Part shown: in pieces, positions 34,263 to 43,978 of the stretch | Layout: each line of letters opens with the position of its first letter | Numbering within the stretch: the stretch's first letter is position 1 | Assembly: GCA_965234475.1 (NCBI GenBank) | Contig: OZ248397.1 | Location: 744,001-808,000, forward strand | Source of the DNA: Methylopumilus sp947499625 | GTDB taxonomy: Bacteria > Pseudomonadota > Gammaproteobacteria > Burkholderiales > Methylophilaceae | Direction of reading: 5' to 3' | Length of the DNA: 64,000 nucleotides | Program-made: the position numbers and the translations under genes | Notes under the pieces: model-generated | Told to the model about the DNA's origin: nothing | The model's database searches: none | The model's input: only the letters and a program-made list of their open reading frames with translations

Positions 34263-35435
34263 TTATTGAATAGAGATGGCGTAGAGTCCGCCGTTACGTG
34301 TTTGCGCTAAAAATTTACCTGTTTCAAATTCAACCATACGTCGCATTACAGGCTCTTCGTCTAATTGAATGCGGCCTAAAAAAGCACCGGTTTCTTTATC
34401 TAGGATATGGATATAGCCTTCTAAATCACCTACAGCCACGTAATCTCCCATACCTAATGGAGTTGTGAGTTTACGGTTTAAAAGGTCGCCTTGACGCCAA
34501 TAGGTTTTACCAGATTCAATTGCTAGAGAATAGAGAGCGCCTCCGGTATGTGCTACATAAATTCTCGCACCCTCTATGTTAAGGCCTGTATAACTTGAGA
34601 TATCGCGGCTCCATAACGTTCGTGCATTCACTCGATCGACTGCAGCAATTTTACCTTGATAAGCGACTGTATAGATTGTTAATCCATCAATGATAGGTGA
34701 ACTTGTGACATCGGATGCACGCTCAATTTCTGTCACACCTTTGGGTTGAGCCACCGAAATTTCCCAAATCAACGAGCCATTGTCTTCTCGAATAGCCGCT
34801 AATTTACCACCAGGGAATCCTGCATAAATGACACCGTCACTCACAACAACACCTACACTTGACCTAAGACTTAAAGGGGGCCCCACTCTTGAGAAGGTCC
34901 ATTTTTTTAAACCATCTTTGACATTCACCCCATGAATAAGGTTATCTGATGTTCTCACAATCACAAGACCTTCATGAATGGTAGGCGCGCTTAATATTTG
35001 ACTCGATAATCTTGTTTTCCAAAGCAATTTGCCATTTAAATCATAAGCCACTAATAAACCCGCAGATGTGCCCACAGTAATTTCATTAACCCCAGCACCC
35101 ACACCACCTGATAATTTTTCACCTGTATTAATTTTCCAAATAGATTTACCGCTTTTTAAATCAAATTTAGCTAAACTTCCATCGGATGATGCAGCGTATG
35201 CTTCTTCTCCAATAATGCCAGGATAGAATTCAAAAGATGCATCACCTTCTAATTTTGCCGACCAAAGTATTTTAGGATTAAGTTTAGCTTTAAATTCTTT
35301 GAGAGCTGCCGGAGGGTCAATGGGGTCTTGACCTACAAAGCGCTCCTGAATTTGATCCGTCAAATCTTTAACAGGGCCGCAAGCTAAAAGCGAAATAGAT
35401 AAAAGTGCAAGAAGAAGATAACGAAATAAAATCAA
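34263..35435 (-). CDS. bamB: Outer-membrane assembly lipoprotein BamB
   Basis: A lipoprotein of the BAM complex. The signal peptide ends in the lipobox LLAC (Cys19). The remainder is an eight-bladed PQQ-like propeller with repeated A-x-D-x-x-[TSG]-G-x-x-x-W motifs such as FDLKSGKSIWKI and VDRVNARTLWSRD. It lies between the YfgM-like gene and der, 3 and 2 bp away, as in other proteobacteria. Confidence 0.95.
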   Translation of the reverse strand: MILFRYLLLALLSISLLACGPVKDLTDQIQERFVGQDPIDPPAALKEFKAKLNPKILWSAKLEGDASFEFYPGIIGEEAYAASSDGSLAKFDLKSGKSIWKINTGEKLSGGVGAGVNEITVGTSAGLLVAYDLNGKLLWKTRLSSQILSAPTIHEGLVIVRTSDNLIHGVNVKDGLKKWTFSRVGPPLSLRSSVGVVVSDGVIYAGFPGGKLAAIREDNGSLIWEISVAQPKGVTEIERASDVTSSPIIDGLTIYTVAYQGKIAAVDRVNARTLWSRDISSYTGLNIEGARIYVAHTGGALYSLAIESGKTYWRQGDLLNRKLTTPLGMGDYVAVGDLEGYIHILDKETGAFLGRIQLDEEPVMRRMVEFETGKFLAQTRNGGLYAISIQ

Positions 35436-35438
35436 AGC

Positions 35439-36065
35439 CTATACCCCAAGTGATTCTAATTTTTCTTCTGTGAATTTTGCGTAAGGATCTTTAGGTCCAA
35501 ATCGTTTTAATGCTTCTTGATAAGCTTTTTTAGCCTCTTCTTTTTTACCCATCGCATTTAAAATATCACCCTTTAAATCGTTAGATAGACCAAGATAACC
35601 TTCATTATCGACATCATTCACTTTCTTTAAAGCTTCTTCATATTTTTTTTCTTCAACTAATATTTGACCTAATTGAATAAGCGCTATCGACTCTGTGGCA
35701 GATTCTTTTGCATGGCTCGATGCCCATTCCAATTTTTCTTTGGCTTTATCTTTTAAACCTTCAAGATAGCTTGCTTTCGCAAATAAAATAGCCGCGCGAC
35801 CTGCATAGGGTGTACCGCCATAGCTGTCGATTAAGCTTTGTGCTTTTTGCATGATGTCTTTGGTATTTTTTTCGTCCAATACGACAATACTTTGATAAAG
35901 TTCAGAAGCGGCTAATGATTGCTTCGTTTGGTAATAACCCCAGCCTTGATAGAGGCCATATAAAACAAAAAAAGCAATGACACCACGCGTGATGTAGTTG
36001 CCATATTTTTTCCAGAGCGCTTTAAGTTCGTCTACCTGTTCTTGTTCTTCTAAATCGAGTGCCAT
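35439..36065 (-). CDS. yfgM: YfgM-like TPR inner-membrane protein (Sec-associated chaperone family)
   Basis: A 208-residue protein with a cytoplasmic acidic N-terminus (DLEEQEQVDELKALWKKYG), one membrane helix (residues ~27-45, VIAFFVLYGLYQGWGYY) and periplasmic TPR-like helices. YfgM in E. coli links the SecYEG translocon with periplasmic chaperones. It is followed by bamB after 3 bp. In this genome two ABC ATPase genes stand between it and hisS. Confidence 0.88.
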   Translation of the reverse strand: MALDLEEQEQVDELKALWKKYGNYITRGVIAFFVLYGLYQGWGYYQTKQSLAASELYQSIVVLDEKNTKDIMQKAQSLIDSYGGTPYAGRAAILFAKASYLEGLKDKAKEKLEWASSHAKESATESIALIQLGQILVEEKKYEEALKKVNDVDNEGYLGLSNDLKGDILNAMGKKEEAKKAYQEALKRFGPKDPYAKFTEEKLESLGV

Positions 36066-36089
36066 AGCTTTTTATTTCCTTTAAAAAAA

Positions 36090-36914
36090 TTAACTGACTT
36101 TAAATTTAAAATGATTGCCCGGAATTGCATTTAAGAGTTCACGCGTGTAATTAGCTTTTGGTTTTTCATAAATGCCTTTGATAGAACCTTGCTCTATAAT
36201 TTTCCCCTGATGCATCACGGCAATACTATCTGCCATATGTCGGACGACTCTTAAATCGTGACTAATGAATAGATAACTCAAACCTAATTCTTTTTGTAAC
36301 GCTTTTAGTAATAATAAAATCTGTGCTTGAATCGATACATCAAGGGCTGAAACAGGCTCATCACAAATCACGAGTTCGGGTTCGACAATTAAAGCTCTTG
36401 CAATGCCAATTCTTTGTCTTTGCCCGCCTGAAAACTGATGCGGGTATTTATTCAAATCAGACACATCCAGCCCTACTTTTTTAATCATGTCGCGCATCTT
36501 TTTATCGCGCATAATTTTATTACCCAAATCATGAATTAATAAGCCTTCTTCTAGAATCTCCGCAATCTTCATGCGAGGATTGAGTGAGGCATAAGGATCT
36601 TGAAACACCATTTGTATATGGCGTTTGAGATATTTTTTACCTTCTACATCTAAAGTGGTGAGGTTTTTACCTTTAAAGAAAAGCTCACCCTGATCAAGCG
36701 ACAGTAATTGTAACAGACAACGCGCTAAGGTTGACTTACCGCTGCCTGATTCACCTACAATCGCTAGCGTTTCTCCTTTTTTAATCGATAAACTGACATT
36801 ATTAAGCGCTTTGATGACTCTTTGTTTTTTTACAAAAAAACCAGACGTTTGCGTATAGGTTTTATAAAGGCCTTTGGCCTCTAACAGCACTTCATTTTTA
36901 AACATTTTTGCCAT
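36090..36914 (-). CDS. ABC transporter ATP-binding protein, OppF/DppF type
   Basis: A 274-residue ABC ATPase. Walker A is GESGSGKSTLARCLL, the signature is FSGGQRQRIGIARAL, and Walker B is LVICDEPVSALDVS. The C-terminal peptide-transporter extension is short (AIPGNHFKFKVS) compared with typical OppF (about 320 residues). With its upstream OppD-like partner it would energise import of peptides or similar solutes, but no permease or binding-protein gene is in the window. Confidence 0.85.
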   Translation of the reverse strand: MAKMFKNEVLLEAKGLYKTYTQTSGFFVKKQRVIKALNNVSLSIKKGETLAIVGESGSGKSTLARCLLQLLSLDQGELFFKGKNLTTLDVEGKKYLKRHIQMVFQDPYASLNPRMKIAEILEEGLLIHDLGNKIMRDKKMRDMIKKVGLDVSDLNKYPHQFSGGQRQRIGIARALIVEPELVICDEPVSALDVSIQAQILLLLKALQKELGLSYLFISHDLRVVRHMADSIAVMHQGKIIEQGSIKGIYEKPKANYTRELLNAIPGNHFKFKVS

Positions 36915-36930
36915 GATTAAAATGTATCTC

Positions 36931-37749
36931 TCAAATAAATGTGCGATGTTGAATAGGTTTTAATTTCTTTATCCCTTTTGCATCTGGCACACATTGAAGC
37001 AAAGCTTTTGTATAAGCATGTTTTGGTTTTTTTAATACGTCTTTCACACTTCCCTTTTCAACAATGTGGCCTTGATACATAACAATCACATCATCTGCGA
37101 TTTCTTCCACCACACCAAAGTCATGGGTAATAAAAAGCATGGCCATGTGCCTTTTTTCTTTTAGGTTTCGAAGAAGCTTTAAAATTTGCGCTTGCACTGT
37201 GACATCTAAAGCGGTCGTAGGTTCGTCTGCGATTAAAATTAAGGGTTCGCAAGCAATACTCATTGCGATCATAATGCGTTGTCTTTGTCCACCTGACAGC
37301 TCATCGGGATAACTTGAAATACGATCTGCTGCGATGCCCACCTCATTAAAAAGAGATATCACTTTTTTATTTAAACTATCATTATCTAAATCAAGATGCA
37401 CGTTCAACGCTTCTTTGATCTGATCTCCAACCGTTAAGACAGGATTTAAAGATGTCATCGGTTCTTGAAAAATCATGGCCATCGATTTACCACGATAATG
37501 TCGCATCTCCACATTAGATAATTGAGAGATATTTTTTCCTTCAAAATAGATATCACCTGTTTGTTTGAGTTGCGTGGACAAAAGCTTCATGATGGAGAGT
37601 GCCGTTAAACTTTTACCGCTGCCTGATTCGCCCACAATGCAAGTGGTGCGACCCGGATACAAATCAAATGAAACATCCCCCACTAAAATTTTACGGGGCT
37701 CATTGATGGGAGACACTTTTAAATGTTTGACTTCAAGTATTTTTTTCAT
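36931..37749 (-). CDS. ABC transporter ATP-binding protein, OppD/DppD type
   Basis: A 272-residue ABC ATPase with Walker A GESGSGKSLTALSIM, signature LSGGQRQRIMIAMSI and Walker B LILIADEPTTALD. It overlaps the hisS stop by 4 bp and precedes the OppF-like gene by 16 bp. It shares the Opp/Dpp nickel-peptide subfamily pattern but is shorter at the C-terminus than usual. Its permease partners must be encoded elsewhere. Confidence 0.85.
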   Translation of the reverse strand: MKKILEVKHLKVSPINEPRKILVGDVSFDLYPGRTTCIVGESGSGKSLTALSIMKLLSTQLKQTGDIYFEGKNISQLSNVEMRHYRGKSMAMIFQEPMTSLNPVLTVGDQIKEALNVHLDLDNDSLNKKVISLFNEVGIAADRISSYPDELSGGQRQRIMIAMSIACEPLILIADEPTTALDVTVQAQILKLLRNLKEKRHMAMLFITHDFGVVEEIADDVIVMYQGHIVEKGSVKDVLKKPKHAYTKALLQCVPDAKGIKKLKPIQHRTFI

Positions 37750-39011
37750 GATATTTGTTTCAACAAGAATTGAGCTAATTCATCTAATGGAATCTTCGAT
37801 TGCACATTTTCAACCCTTAATGATTTCACTTGTACCGCGCCTTCTTTCATTTCATCGTCGCCTAAGATCACTGCAAATCTTGCACCACTTTTATCAGCGC
37901 GTTTCATTTGTGATTTAAAACTACTGCCGCCTGAATTTAAAACGACTTTCAATCCATGAGATCGAAGTGTTTCAGATAACTTTAGTGCATAGTTTTCTGC
38001 AGCATTGCCTAAATTCACCACATAAATATTGGGTTCGTTTTGGATAATGACTCCCATATCTTCTAAAAGTAAGATGATGCGTTCTAACCCAATCCCAAAA
38101 CCTGAGGCGGGTGTTTTATCCCCACCTAAGCGCTCGATTAAATAATCGTATCTGCCACCGCCCGCAATGGTACCTTGACTGCCTAAGCGGTTCGTCACCC
38201 ATTCATAAACCGTACGATTGTAATAATCAAGCCCTCTTACTAAGCGATGATTCAGTTTAAAAGGAATACCTGCTTCTTTTAGATAACCGCATACCGAATC
38301 AAAATGGGCTTTTGCCTCACTATTTAAATACTCTGATAATTTCGGTGCCCCTTCAATCATCGTTTGCATGGCAGGATTCTTACTATCCAAAATCCGTAAT
38401 GGGTTTTGATGGAGTCGACGTTTCGCATCTTCATCTAAAGTTTCAAGATGACCTTCAAAGTAACGAATGAGGTCAGCTCTATATGTCAATCGATCTTCAG
38501 GGTCGCCTATCGAATTGATATGCAATTCCACATCTTTAATATCGAATGCTTTCCAGAGTCTCGCCAATAATAAGATTTGTTCGGCATCGATATTAGCGTC
38601 ACTAAAACCAAACGCTTCAACCCCCACTTGATTAAATTGGCGTTGCCTACCCTTTTGTACATTTTCATGTCTGAACATCGGACCTTGATACCACAAACGA
38701 ATGGGTCCATTGTAGGTGAGGTTATGCTCAATGACAGCTCTCACACATCCCGCCGTACCCTCAGGGCGTAAAGTGAGTTGGTCTTCATTTAAAGGGTCTA
38801 TCCATGAATACATTTCTTTTTCAACAATATCGGTATGTGTGCCGACGCTATCGATAAAAAGTGAAGTGGGTTCAATAATAGGTAAATTTATTTTTTCATA
38901 AGCATAAAGATTTAACACTTCACGTATCTTATCTTCGACAAAATGCCAGAGCGGCGTCTTATCGGGTAAGACATCATAGAAACCTTTAATACTTTGTAAT
39001 TTTTTAGGCAT
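37746..39011 (-). CDS. hisS: Histidyl-tRNA synthetase
   Basis: A 421-residue class II synthetase. Motif 1 region INLPIIEPTSLFIDSVG, motif 2 LRPEGTAGCVRAV and the histidine-binding VRGLDYYNRTVYEW and GGGRYDYLIERLGG loops are present, with the C-terminal anticodon-binding domain from residue ~325. It follows ispG by 5 bp and overlaps the ABC ATPase gene by 4 bp. Confidence 0.96.
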   Translation of the reverse strand: MPKKLQSIKGFYDVLPDKTPLWHFVEDKIREVLNLYAYEKINLPIIEPTSLFIDSVGTHTDIVEKEMYSWIDPLNEDQLTLRPEGTAGCVRAVIEHNLTYNGPIRLWYQGPMFRHENVQKGRQRQFNQVGVEAFGFSDANIDAEQILLLARLWKAFDIKDVELHINSIGDPEDRLTYRADLIRYFEGHLETLDEDAKRRLHQNPLRILDSKNPAMQTMIEGAPKLSEYLNSEAKAHFDSVCGYLKEAGIPFKLNHRLVRGLDYYNRTVYEWVTNRLGSQGTIAGGGRYDYLIERLGGDKTPASGFGIGLERIILLLEDMGVIIQNEPNIYVVNLGNAAENYALKLSETLRSHGLKVVLNSGGSSFKSQMKRADKSGARFAVILGDDEMKEGAVQVKSLRVENVQSKIPLDELAQFLLKQIS

Positions 39012-39016
39012 AGTGA

Positions 39017-40243
39017 CTATTTTAACTTTGAATAGTGGGATTCCACATAGTTCATCACAATCACTTTAAATTCATTCGCAATTTGATCGCCCTTTAAAGT
39101 GACTGTCTTTTCACCATCCACAAATACGGGCGCTACTGGAATTTCACCAGTACCGGGAAGACTAATCCCAATATTAGCGAGTTTCGATTCTCCAGGGCCA
39201 TTCACGACACACCCCATCACAGCGACCGACATATCTTCAACGCCTGGAAACTCATCTTTCCATTGCGGCATCGAATCACGTAAAAAAGTTTGGATCTCCA
39301 AAGCCAACTCTTGAAAATAGGTCGAAGTCGTTCGACCACATCCAGGACATGCGGTCACTAAAGGTGTGAAAGATCGAATACCCATGGTTTGTAAAATCTC
39401 TTGGGCGACCACAACTTCATTTGTTCTAGGTTCATTGGATGTGGGTGTGAGTGATACACGAATAGTATCGCCTATGTTTTGTTGCAAAAGCATAGCAAGT
39501 GCTGCAGTGGATGCCACAATGCCTTTAGAACCCATACCAGCTTCGGTTAAACCAAGATGGAGTGGGTATGAAGTTCTTTTCGCAAGATCTTGATAAATAA
39601 TGATTAAATCTTGAACAACACTCACTTTACAAGAGATGATAATTTTGTTTTTTGGTAGGCCCCAAGAGACAGCTTGCTCTGCACTTTCAAGTGCTGATTG
39701 AATTAAAGCTTCGCGCATTAATGCATCAGATGATAGTGGATTCTTTAATTTCGCATTCTCATCCATCATGGACGCTAACTTAGCTTGATCTAAACTTCCC
39801 CAGTTAACTCCAATGCGCACAGGTTTATCATACGTTTTAGCAATACTGATCATCGCTTCAAATTGTTCATCGCGACGACTGCCCTTACCTACATTGCCTG
39901 GATTAATACGATATTTGGCGAGGAGTTTTGCACACTCAGGGTAAGCTTGTAATAACTTATGCCCATTAAAATGGAAGTCACCCACGATAGGCACAAAACA
40001 ATTTCTTTTATGTAGCTCTGCGACAATTTTTGGAATGGCGTCCGCAGAAGCTTCATTATTCACTGTCACTCTGACAATTTCAGAACCGGCTTTCCATAAA
40101 TCAAAAACCTGCTCTACGGTTTTTTTAATATCTGCCGTATCGGTATTGGTCATAGATTGAACCACAATAGGCGAACCCCCGCCGACGGGTACGGACCCCA
40201 CCATCACTTGATAAGTCGGTTTTTTAATTAAAATTTTATTCAT
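39017..40243 (-). CDS. ispG: 4-hydroxy-3-methylbut-2-en-1-yl diphosphate synthase
   Basis: The penultimate enzyme of the MEP isoprenoid pathway. A TIM-barrel domain is followed by the cluster domain with CPGCGRTTSTYFQELA and GCVVNGPGESKLANIG, which hold the three Cys and one Glu ligands of its [4Fe-4S] cluster. The 408-residue length is usual. It follows rlmN by 24 bp; the PilF/RodZ genes often found in this place in related bacteria are absent. Confidence 0.96.
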   Translation of the reverse strand: MNKILIKKPTYQVMVGSVPVGGGSPIVVQSMTNTDTADIKKTVEQVFDLWKAGSEIVRVTVNNEASADAIPKIVAELHKRNCFVPIVGDFHFNGHKLLQAYPECAKLLAKYRINPGNVGKGSRRDEQFEAMISIAKTYDKPVRIGVNWGSLDQAKLASMMDENAKLKNPLSSDALMREALIQSALESAEQAVSWGLPKNKIIISCKVSVVQDLIIIYQDLAKRTSYPLHLGLTEAGMGSKGIVASTAALAMLLQQNIGDTIRVSLTPTSNEPRTNEVVVAQEILQTMGIRSFTPLVTACPGCGRTTSTYFQELALEIQTFLRDSMPQWKDEFPGVEDMSVAVMGCVVNGPGESKLANIGISLPGTGEIPVAPVFVDGEKTVTLKGDQIANEFKVIVMNYVESHYSKLK

Positions 40244-40267
40244 TTTTTATATAATTAAATCAATACT

Positions 40268-41365
40268 TTATTGAATTAAATTAATTCTTTTTAGAGATCT
40301 TTTGGTCTTATCTTTCACCTGCCCTGCTAGCTGACCGCAAGCCGCATCAATATCATCACCCCGGGTTTTTCGGACCGTCACAATGTAATCTTGGTTCATG
40401 AGGACCTCTTTGAATTTCCGAATTTGTTCATGTGAAGAACACTTATATCCGCTATTTGGAAACGGATTAAAAGGAATCAAATTAAATTTACATGGCACAT
40501 CTTTTACAATCTGAATCAAAGTTTTTGCATCCTCTAACGAATCATTAATGCCATCCAACATCACATACTCAAACGTCACAAAATCCCTCGGTGCTTTTTC
40601 TAAATAACGCTGGCATCCTGCCATCAATTCTTTAATAGGAAACTTTTTATTGATAGGTACAATCTCGTCCCTCAATTTATCATTCGATGCATGAAGTGAT
40701 ACTGCCAAAGCTACAGGACAATCTTCTTTTAAACGATCCATGGCATTCACTAAACCACTGGTTGAGAGCGTGACACGACGGCGACTTAAACCATAAGCCC
40801 TATCGTCTAACATGAGTTTCATGGCAGCCACGACATTGTCATAGTTAGCTAAAGGTTCACCCATGCCCATCATGACGACATTACTGATAATGCGCTCCTG
40901 ATTTGATAATGCGTTATAACCTTCTTGTTGACGCACATAAAAATTAGCAAGCCACAATTGCCCAATAATTTCTGCAGTGGTTAAATTGCGATTGAAGCCT
41001 TGTCGACCGGTGGAGCAAAATGTACATTCGAGCGCACATCCCACTTGGGATGAAATACACAAAGTACCTCGATCGTCTTCTGGAATAAATACAGTTTCGA
41101 TGCCGTTATTTTGACCCATATCGAATAGCCATTTTCGTGTGCCGTCATCTGACATCGCATCACTCATGACGGATGGTAATTCAATAGTAGTTTTATCTTT
41201 TAGTACATCTCTAAATACTTTAGAAATATCTGTCATCTCATTGAAATTAATGATATTTTCTTGATAAATCCAATGCATCAACTGCTTAGCTCGATAAGGT
41301 TTTTCACCGAACGTTTCTATATATGAAACGAGGTGCTCGTAGTCCAAATCGAGCAAGTTAGTCAT
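40268..41365 (-). CDS. rlmN: Dual-specificity 23S rRNA/tRNA m2A methyltransferase RlmN
   Basis: A 365-residue radical-SAM enzyme that methylates A2503 of 23S rRNA and A37 of some tRNAs. The cluster motif is CALECTFCSTGRQGF (residues ~107-121), the MGMGEPLANYDNV segment follows, and the catalytic Cys near the C-terminus lies in the conserved DIDAACGQLAG. It is 7 bp from ndk. Confidence 0.95.
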   Translation of the reverse strand: MTNLLDLDYEHLVSYIETFGEKPYRAKQLMHWIYQENIINFNEMTDISKVFRDVLKDKTTIELPSVMSDAMSDDGTRKWLFDMGQNNGIETVFIPEDDRGTLCISSQVGCALECTFCSTGRQGFNRNLTTAEIIGQLWLANFYVRQQEGYNALSNQERIISNVVMMGMGEPLANYDNVVAAMKLMLDDRAYGLSRRRVTLSTSGLVNAMDRLKEDCPVALAVSLHASNDKLRDEIVPINKKFPIKELMAGCQRYLEKAPRDFVTFEYVMLDGINDSLEDAKTLIQIVKDVPCKFNLIPFNPFPNSGYKCSSHEQIRKFKEVLMNQDYIVTVRKTRGDDIDAACGQLAGQVKDKTKRSLKRINLIQ

Positions 41366-41372
41366 TTAAAAA

Positions 41373-41777
41373 TTAACCGAAGAAGTATTTGATTTCGATT
41401 TTAGCGTTGTCTAATGAGTCAGAACCGTGCACCGCATTCGCATCAATGCTTTCTGCAAAATCAGCACGTATTGTTCCAGGGGCTGCTTCTTTAGGATTGG
41501 TTGCACCCATCAAATCACGGTGTTTTAAAACAGCATTCTCACCTTCTAAAGCTTGGATCATGACAGGGCCTGAAATCATAAATTTCACTAAATCGTTAAA
41601 GAAAGGGCGGGCTTTATGAACCGCATAAAAACCTTCTGCCTCATCTTGTGAAAGGTGTGTCATTTTAGCTTTGATAATTTTTAAGCCTGCATGCTCAAAA
41701 CGTGAATAGATTTGACCAATCACATTTTTTTTAACTGCATCAGGTTTAATAATGGATAAGGTTTGTTCAATTGCCAT
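41373..41777 (-). CDS. ndk: Nucleoside diphosphate kinase
   Basis: A 134-residue enzyme that balances NTP and dNTP pools. It starts with EQTLSIIKPDAVKKN, and the phosphorylated His lies in ANAVHGSDSLDNA (residue ~117). The C-terminal KYFFG is close to family consensus. An upstream ACGGAGT serves as ribosome site. It leads the ndk-rlmN-ispG-hisS series and is divergent from trhO. Confidence 0.96.
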   Translation of the reverse strand: MAIEQTLSIIKPDAVKKNVIGQIYSRFEHAGLKIIKAKMTHLSQDEAEGFYAVHKARPFFNDLVKFMISGPVMIQALEGENAVLKHRDLMGATNPKEAAPGTIRADFAESIDANAVHGSDSLDNAKIEIKYFFG

Positions 41778-41859
41778 TGTGTAGACTCCGTAAAATTTAA
41801 CATCGTTGAAAAGACTGATAAAATAACATTTTTAGAGGTTTTAATAAAGAACAAAGCGC

Positions 41860-42801
41860 ATGCAACACACCTATTTAACAACCGCGATGTACCATTTTGT
41901 GAGTCTTCCTCGCTTTGAAAATTTGCGCGAACCCCTTCTCAGCTTCTGTTTATCGAAAGAGATCAAAGGCACTCTTCTTTTAGCTGATGAGGGTATTAAT
42001 GGCACTGTTGCAGGCTCTGAAAAATCCATCTTGGAACTTCTTCATTATTTGAAAAATGATCCTATTTTTGGAGGTAGCTTTAAAAATATAGCTCATAAAG
42101 AATCTTGGTCAGATAAGCACCCCTTCTATCGCATGAAAGTGAAGCTCAAAAAAGAGATTGTGACTCTAGGAGTTCCTGAAGTATCACCTACTAAAATGGT
42201 CGGTCGATATGTAAAGCCTCAAGACTGGAATTCAATTATTTCTGATCCTGAAGTGGTTTTAATCGATACACGTAATGATTATGAATATGCGATTGGCACC
42301 TTTAAAAACGCTATTAACCCGAAAACAACTACCTTTCGTGAATTTCCAGACTATGTAAAAACACATTTTGATCCTAAAAAACATAAGAAAGTCGCTATGT
42401 TCTGCACGGGTGGTATTCGTTGTGAAAAAGCATCCTCCTTCATGATGAGTGAAGGTTTTGATGAGGTATTTCACTTAGAAGGCGGCATTCTTAAATACTT
42501 AGAAGAAGTGAAGCCGGATGAAAGCTTATGGCAGGGTGAATGTTTTGTGTTTGATCAAAGGGTTGCCATTAAGCATGGTCTTGAAGTGGGCAAATACGAT
42601 CAATGCTACGCTTGTCGTTACCCTTTATCAGTGGATGACATGAAGAGCGATAAATATACACCGGGTATTTCCTGTCCCCATTGCTTCAATACACACACCC
42701 CTGAAAAAATAAAAAGGTTAACTGAACGTCAAAAACAAGTCATTTTAGCCAAAAACAGGGGTGAGCAACATATTGGAGAAATACTTTCAATAACAAAATA
42801 A
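41860..42801 (+). CDS. trhO: tRNA uridine-34 hydroxylase TrhO (UPF0176, rhodanese domain)
   Basis: A 313-residue protein that makes 5-hydroxyuridine at tRNA position 34 with oxygen. The N-terminal acylphosphatase-like domain (residues ~1-95) is followed by a rhodanese domain with active-site Cys in FCTGGIRCEKAS and a C-terminal Cys-rich module (CYACRYPLS and CPHCFN). It is the last core gene before the glycan locus and ends 1 bp from the convergent glycosyltransferase gene. Confidence 0.93.
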   Translation: MQHTYLTTAMYHFVSLPRFENLREPLLSFCLSKEIKGTLLLADEGINGTVAGSEKSILELLHYLKNDPIFGGSFKNIAHKESWSDKHPFYRMKVKLKKEIVTLGVPEVSPTKMVGRYVKPQDWNSIISDPEVVLIDTRNDYEYAIGTFKNAINPKTTTFREFPDYVKTHFDPKKHKKVAMFCTGGIRCEKASSFMMSEGFDEVFHLEGGILKYLEEVKPDESLWQGECFVFDQRVAIKHGLEVGKYDQCYACRYPLSVDDMKSDKYTPGISCPHCFNTHTPEKIKRLTERQKQVILAKNRGEQHIGEILSITK

Positions 42802-42802
42802 G

Positions 42803-43978
42803 CTAATCAGCTCTGAAAAAACTAATAATTTGTTTGGCAGCTTTTTTAGGGGAGTAATTTTTATTAGCAAAAGCAATGCATTTGCCAGCAACTTTTTTTT
42901 TATTTATTTGATGAATAAATTTTAAAAATTTTTTTTCAAACAATTCCATGCTGTGCGATGAGAATGCAACTCCTATGTTATTTTTGTTAACAATTTCAAT
43001 TAAGTCATTACCTTTATTTACAATCGCAAACACAGGCAACCCCGACAATAAATAAGATATAAATTTACCTGGAATATTAGAAGTTTTATGTCGTAAATCC
43101 AATGAAATTAAGCCAATATCGCATTGTTCATATAATTGAATAAGCTCCCCAGGTGGAATTGAACTTAATACAAGTAAATTATCAAGAATATCCAATTTTG
43201 CAGCTTGTTTAATTCGGTCAAATTCGGAGCCCCCTCCTACAAACACAAAACCTATTTCCTTATTTTCCTTAAAGAAATAAACCAAATTTAATAAGTAATC
43301 AATTTGCTGTGATTTACCAAAATTACCAGCATAAATGAATATAATCTTATTTTTTAGTGGGGTGTTACTTAAATTAATAGAAGATTTTACTGGCTTTGGT
43401 TTTTGCATCCAATTATCCAAAACTTCAATTTTATTTAACATATTAGGGTAATTTTTTCTAAAATAATTTATATTGGAACATGACTGAACAGCTATTTTAT
43501 CTGCAACTTTATACTGGTAATTTTCAAAAAATTTAAAAAAATAAAAAACCATGCCTTTTTTTAAAAGGTGTATATCAAGAGCCCATTGTGGAAAAATATC
43601 CCTTAAAATTAAATAAGATTTGACTTTTTTATTGGCCTTAAGGAGCATAACAATAAATCCGAAAAAAATAGATGGGGAATACCAAATAATTCCATCATAT
43701 TTATTTATACCATTTAATTTTATTGCTAATAAAATTAAAAAAGGGTTTGCTAACTCGCTGAAGGTTCTATAGAAAAGAGAGGAACTTTTGGAATTAAAAG
43801 TTCTTACTATAAGAATTTTCCTATTTTTAAAAGTATCTGAGGTTGTTTTTTTAAGAAGTGAATTGTTAGGAACAACTACAATAATATTGTCTTTAATTTC
43901 AATCGATAAATCATTAATTAAGGATGCTGCTGAATTAGATGAGGGCGGGAAGGAATCTGCAATTAATAAAAAAATCAT
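42803..43978 (-). CDS. Glycosyltransferase family 4, WbuB-like
   Basis: A 391-residue GT-B enzyme. The N-terminal domain has ADSFPPSSNSAASLINDL and the RDIFPQWALDIHLLKKG segment typical of WbuB-like sugar transferases, and the C-terminal domain has FIYAGNFGKSQQIDYLL, the donor-binding Glu-x7-Glu-like region being FISYLLSGLPVFAI. It should add a sugar (amino-deoxyhexose in known WbuB) to a lipid-linked glycan at the cytoplasmic membrane face. It is the last gene of the first glycan block and abuts the next GT gene. Confidence 0.8.
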   Translation of the reverse strand: MIFLLIADSFPPSSNSAASLINDLSIEIKDNIIVVVPNNSLLKKTTSDTFKNRKILIVRTFNSKSSSLFYRTFSELANPFLILLAIKLNGINKYDGIIWYSPSIFFGFIVMLLKANKKVKSYLILRDIFPQWALDIHLLKKGMVFYFFKFFENYQYKVADKIAVQSCSNINYFRKNYPNMLNKIEVLDNWMQKPKPVKSSINLSNTPLKNKIIFIYAGNFGKSQQIDYLLNLVYFFKENKEIGFVFVGGGSEFDRIKQAAKLDILDNLLVLSSIPPGELIQLYEQCDIGLISLDLRHKTSNIPGKFISYLLSGLPVFAIVNKGNDLIEIVNKNNIGVAFSSHSMELFEKKFLKFIHQINKKKVAGKCIAFANKNYSPKKAAKQIISFFRAD

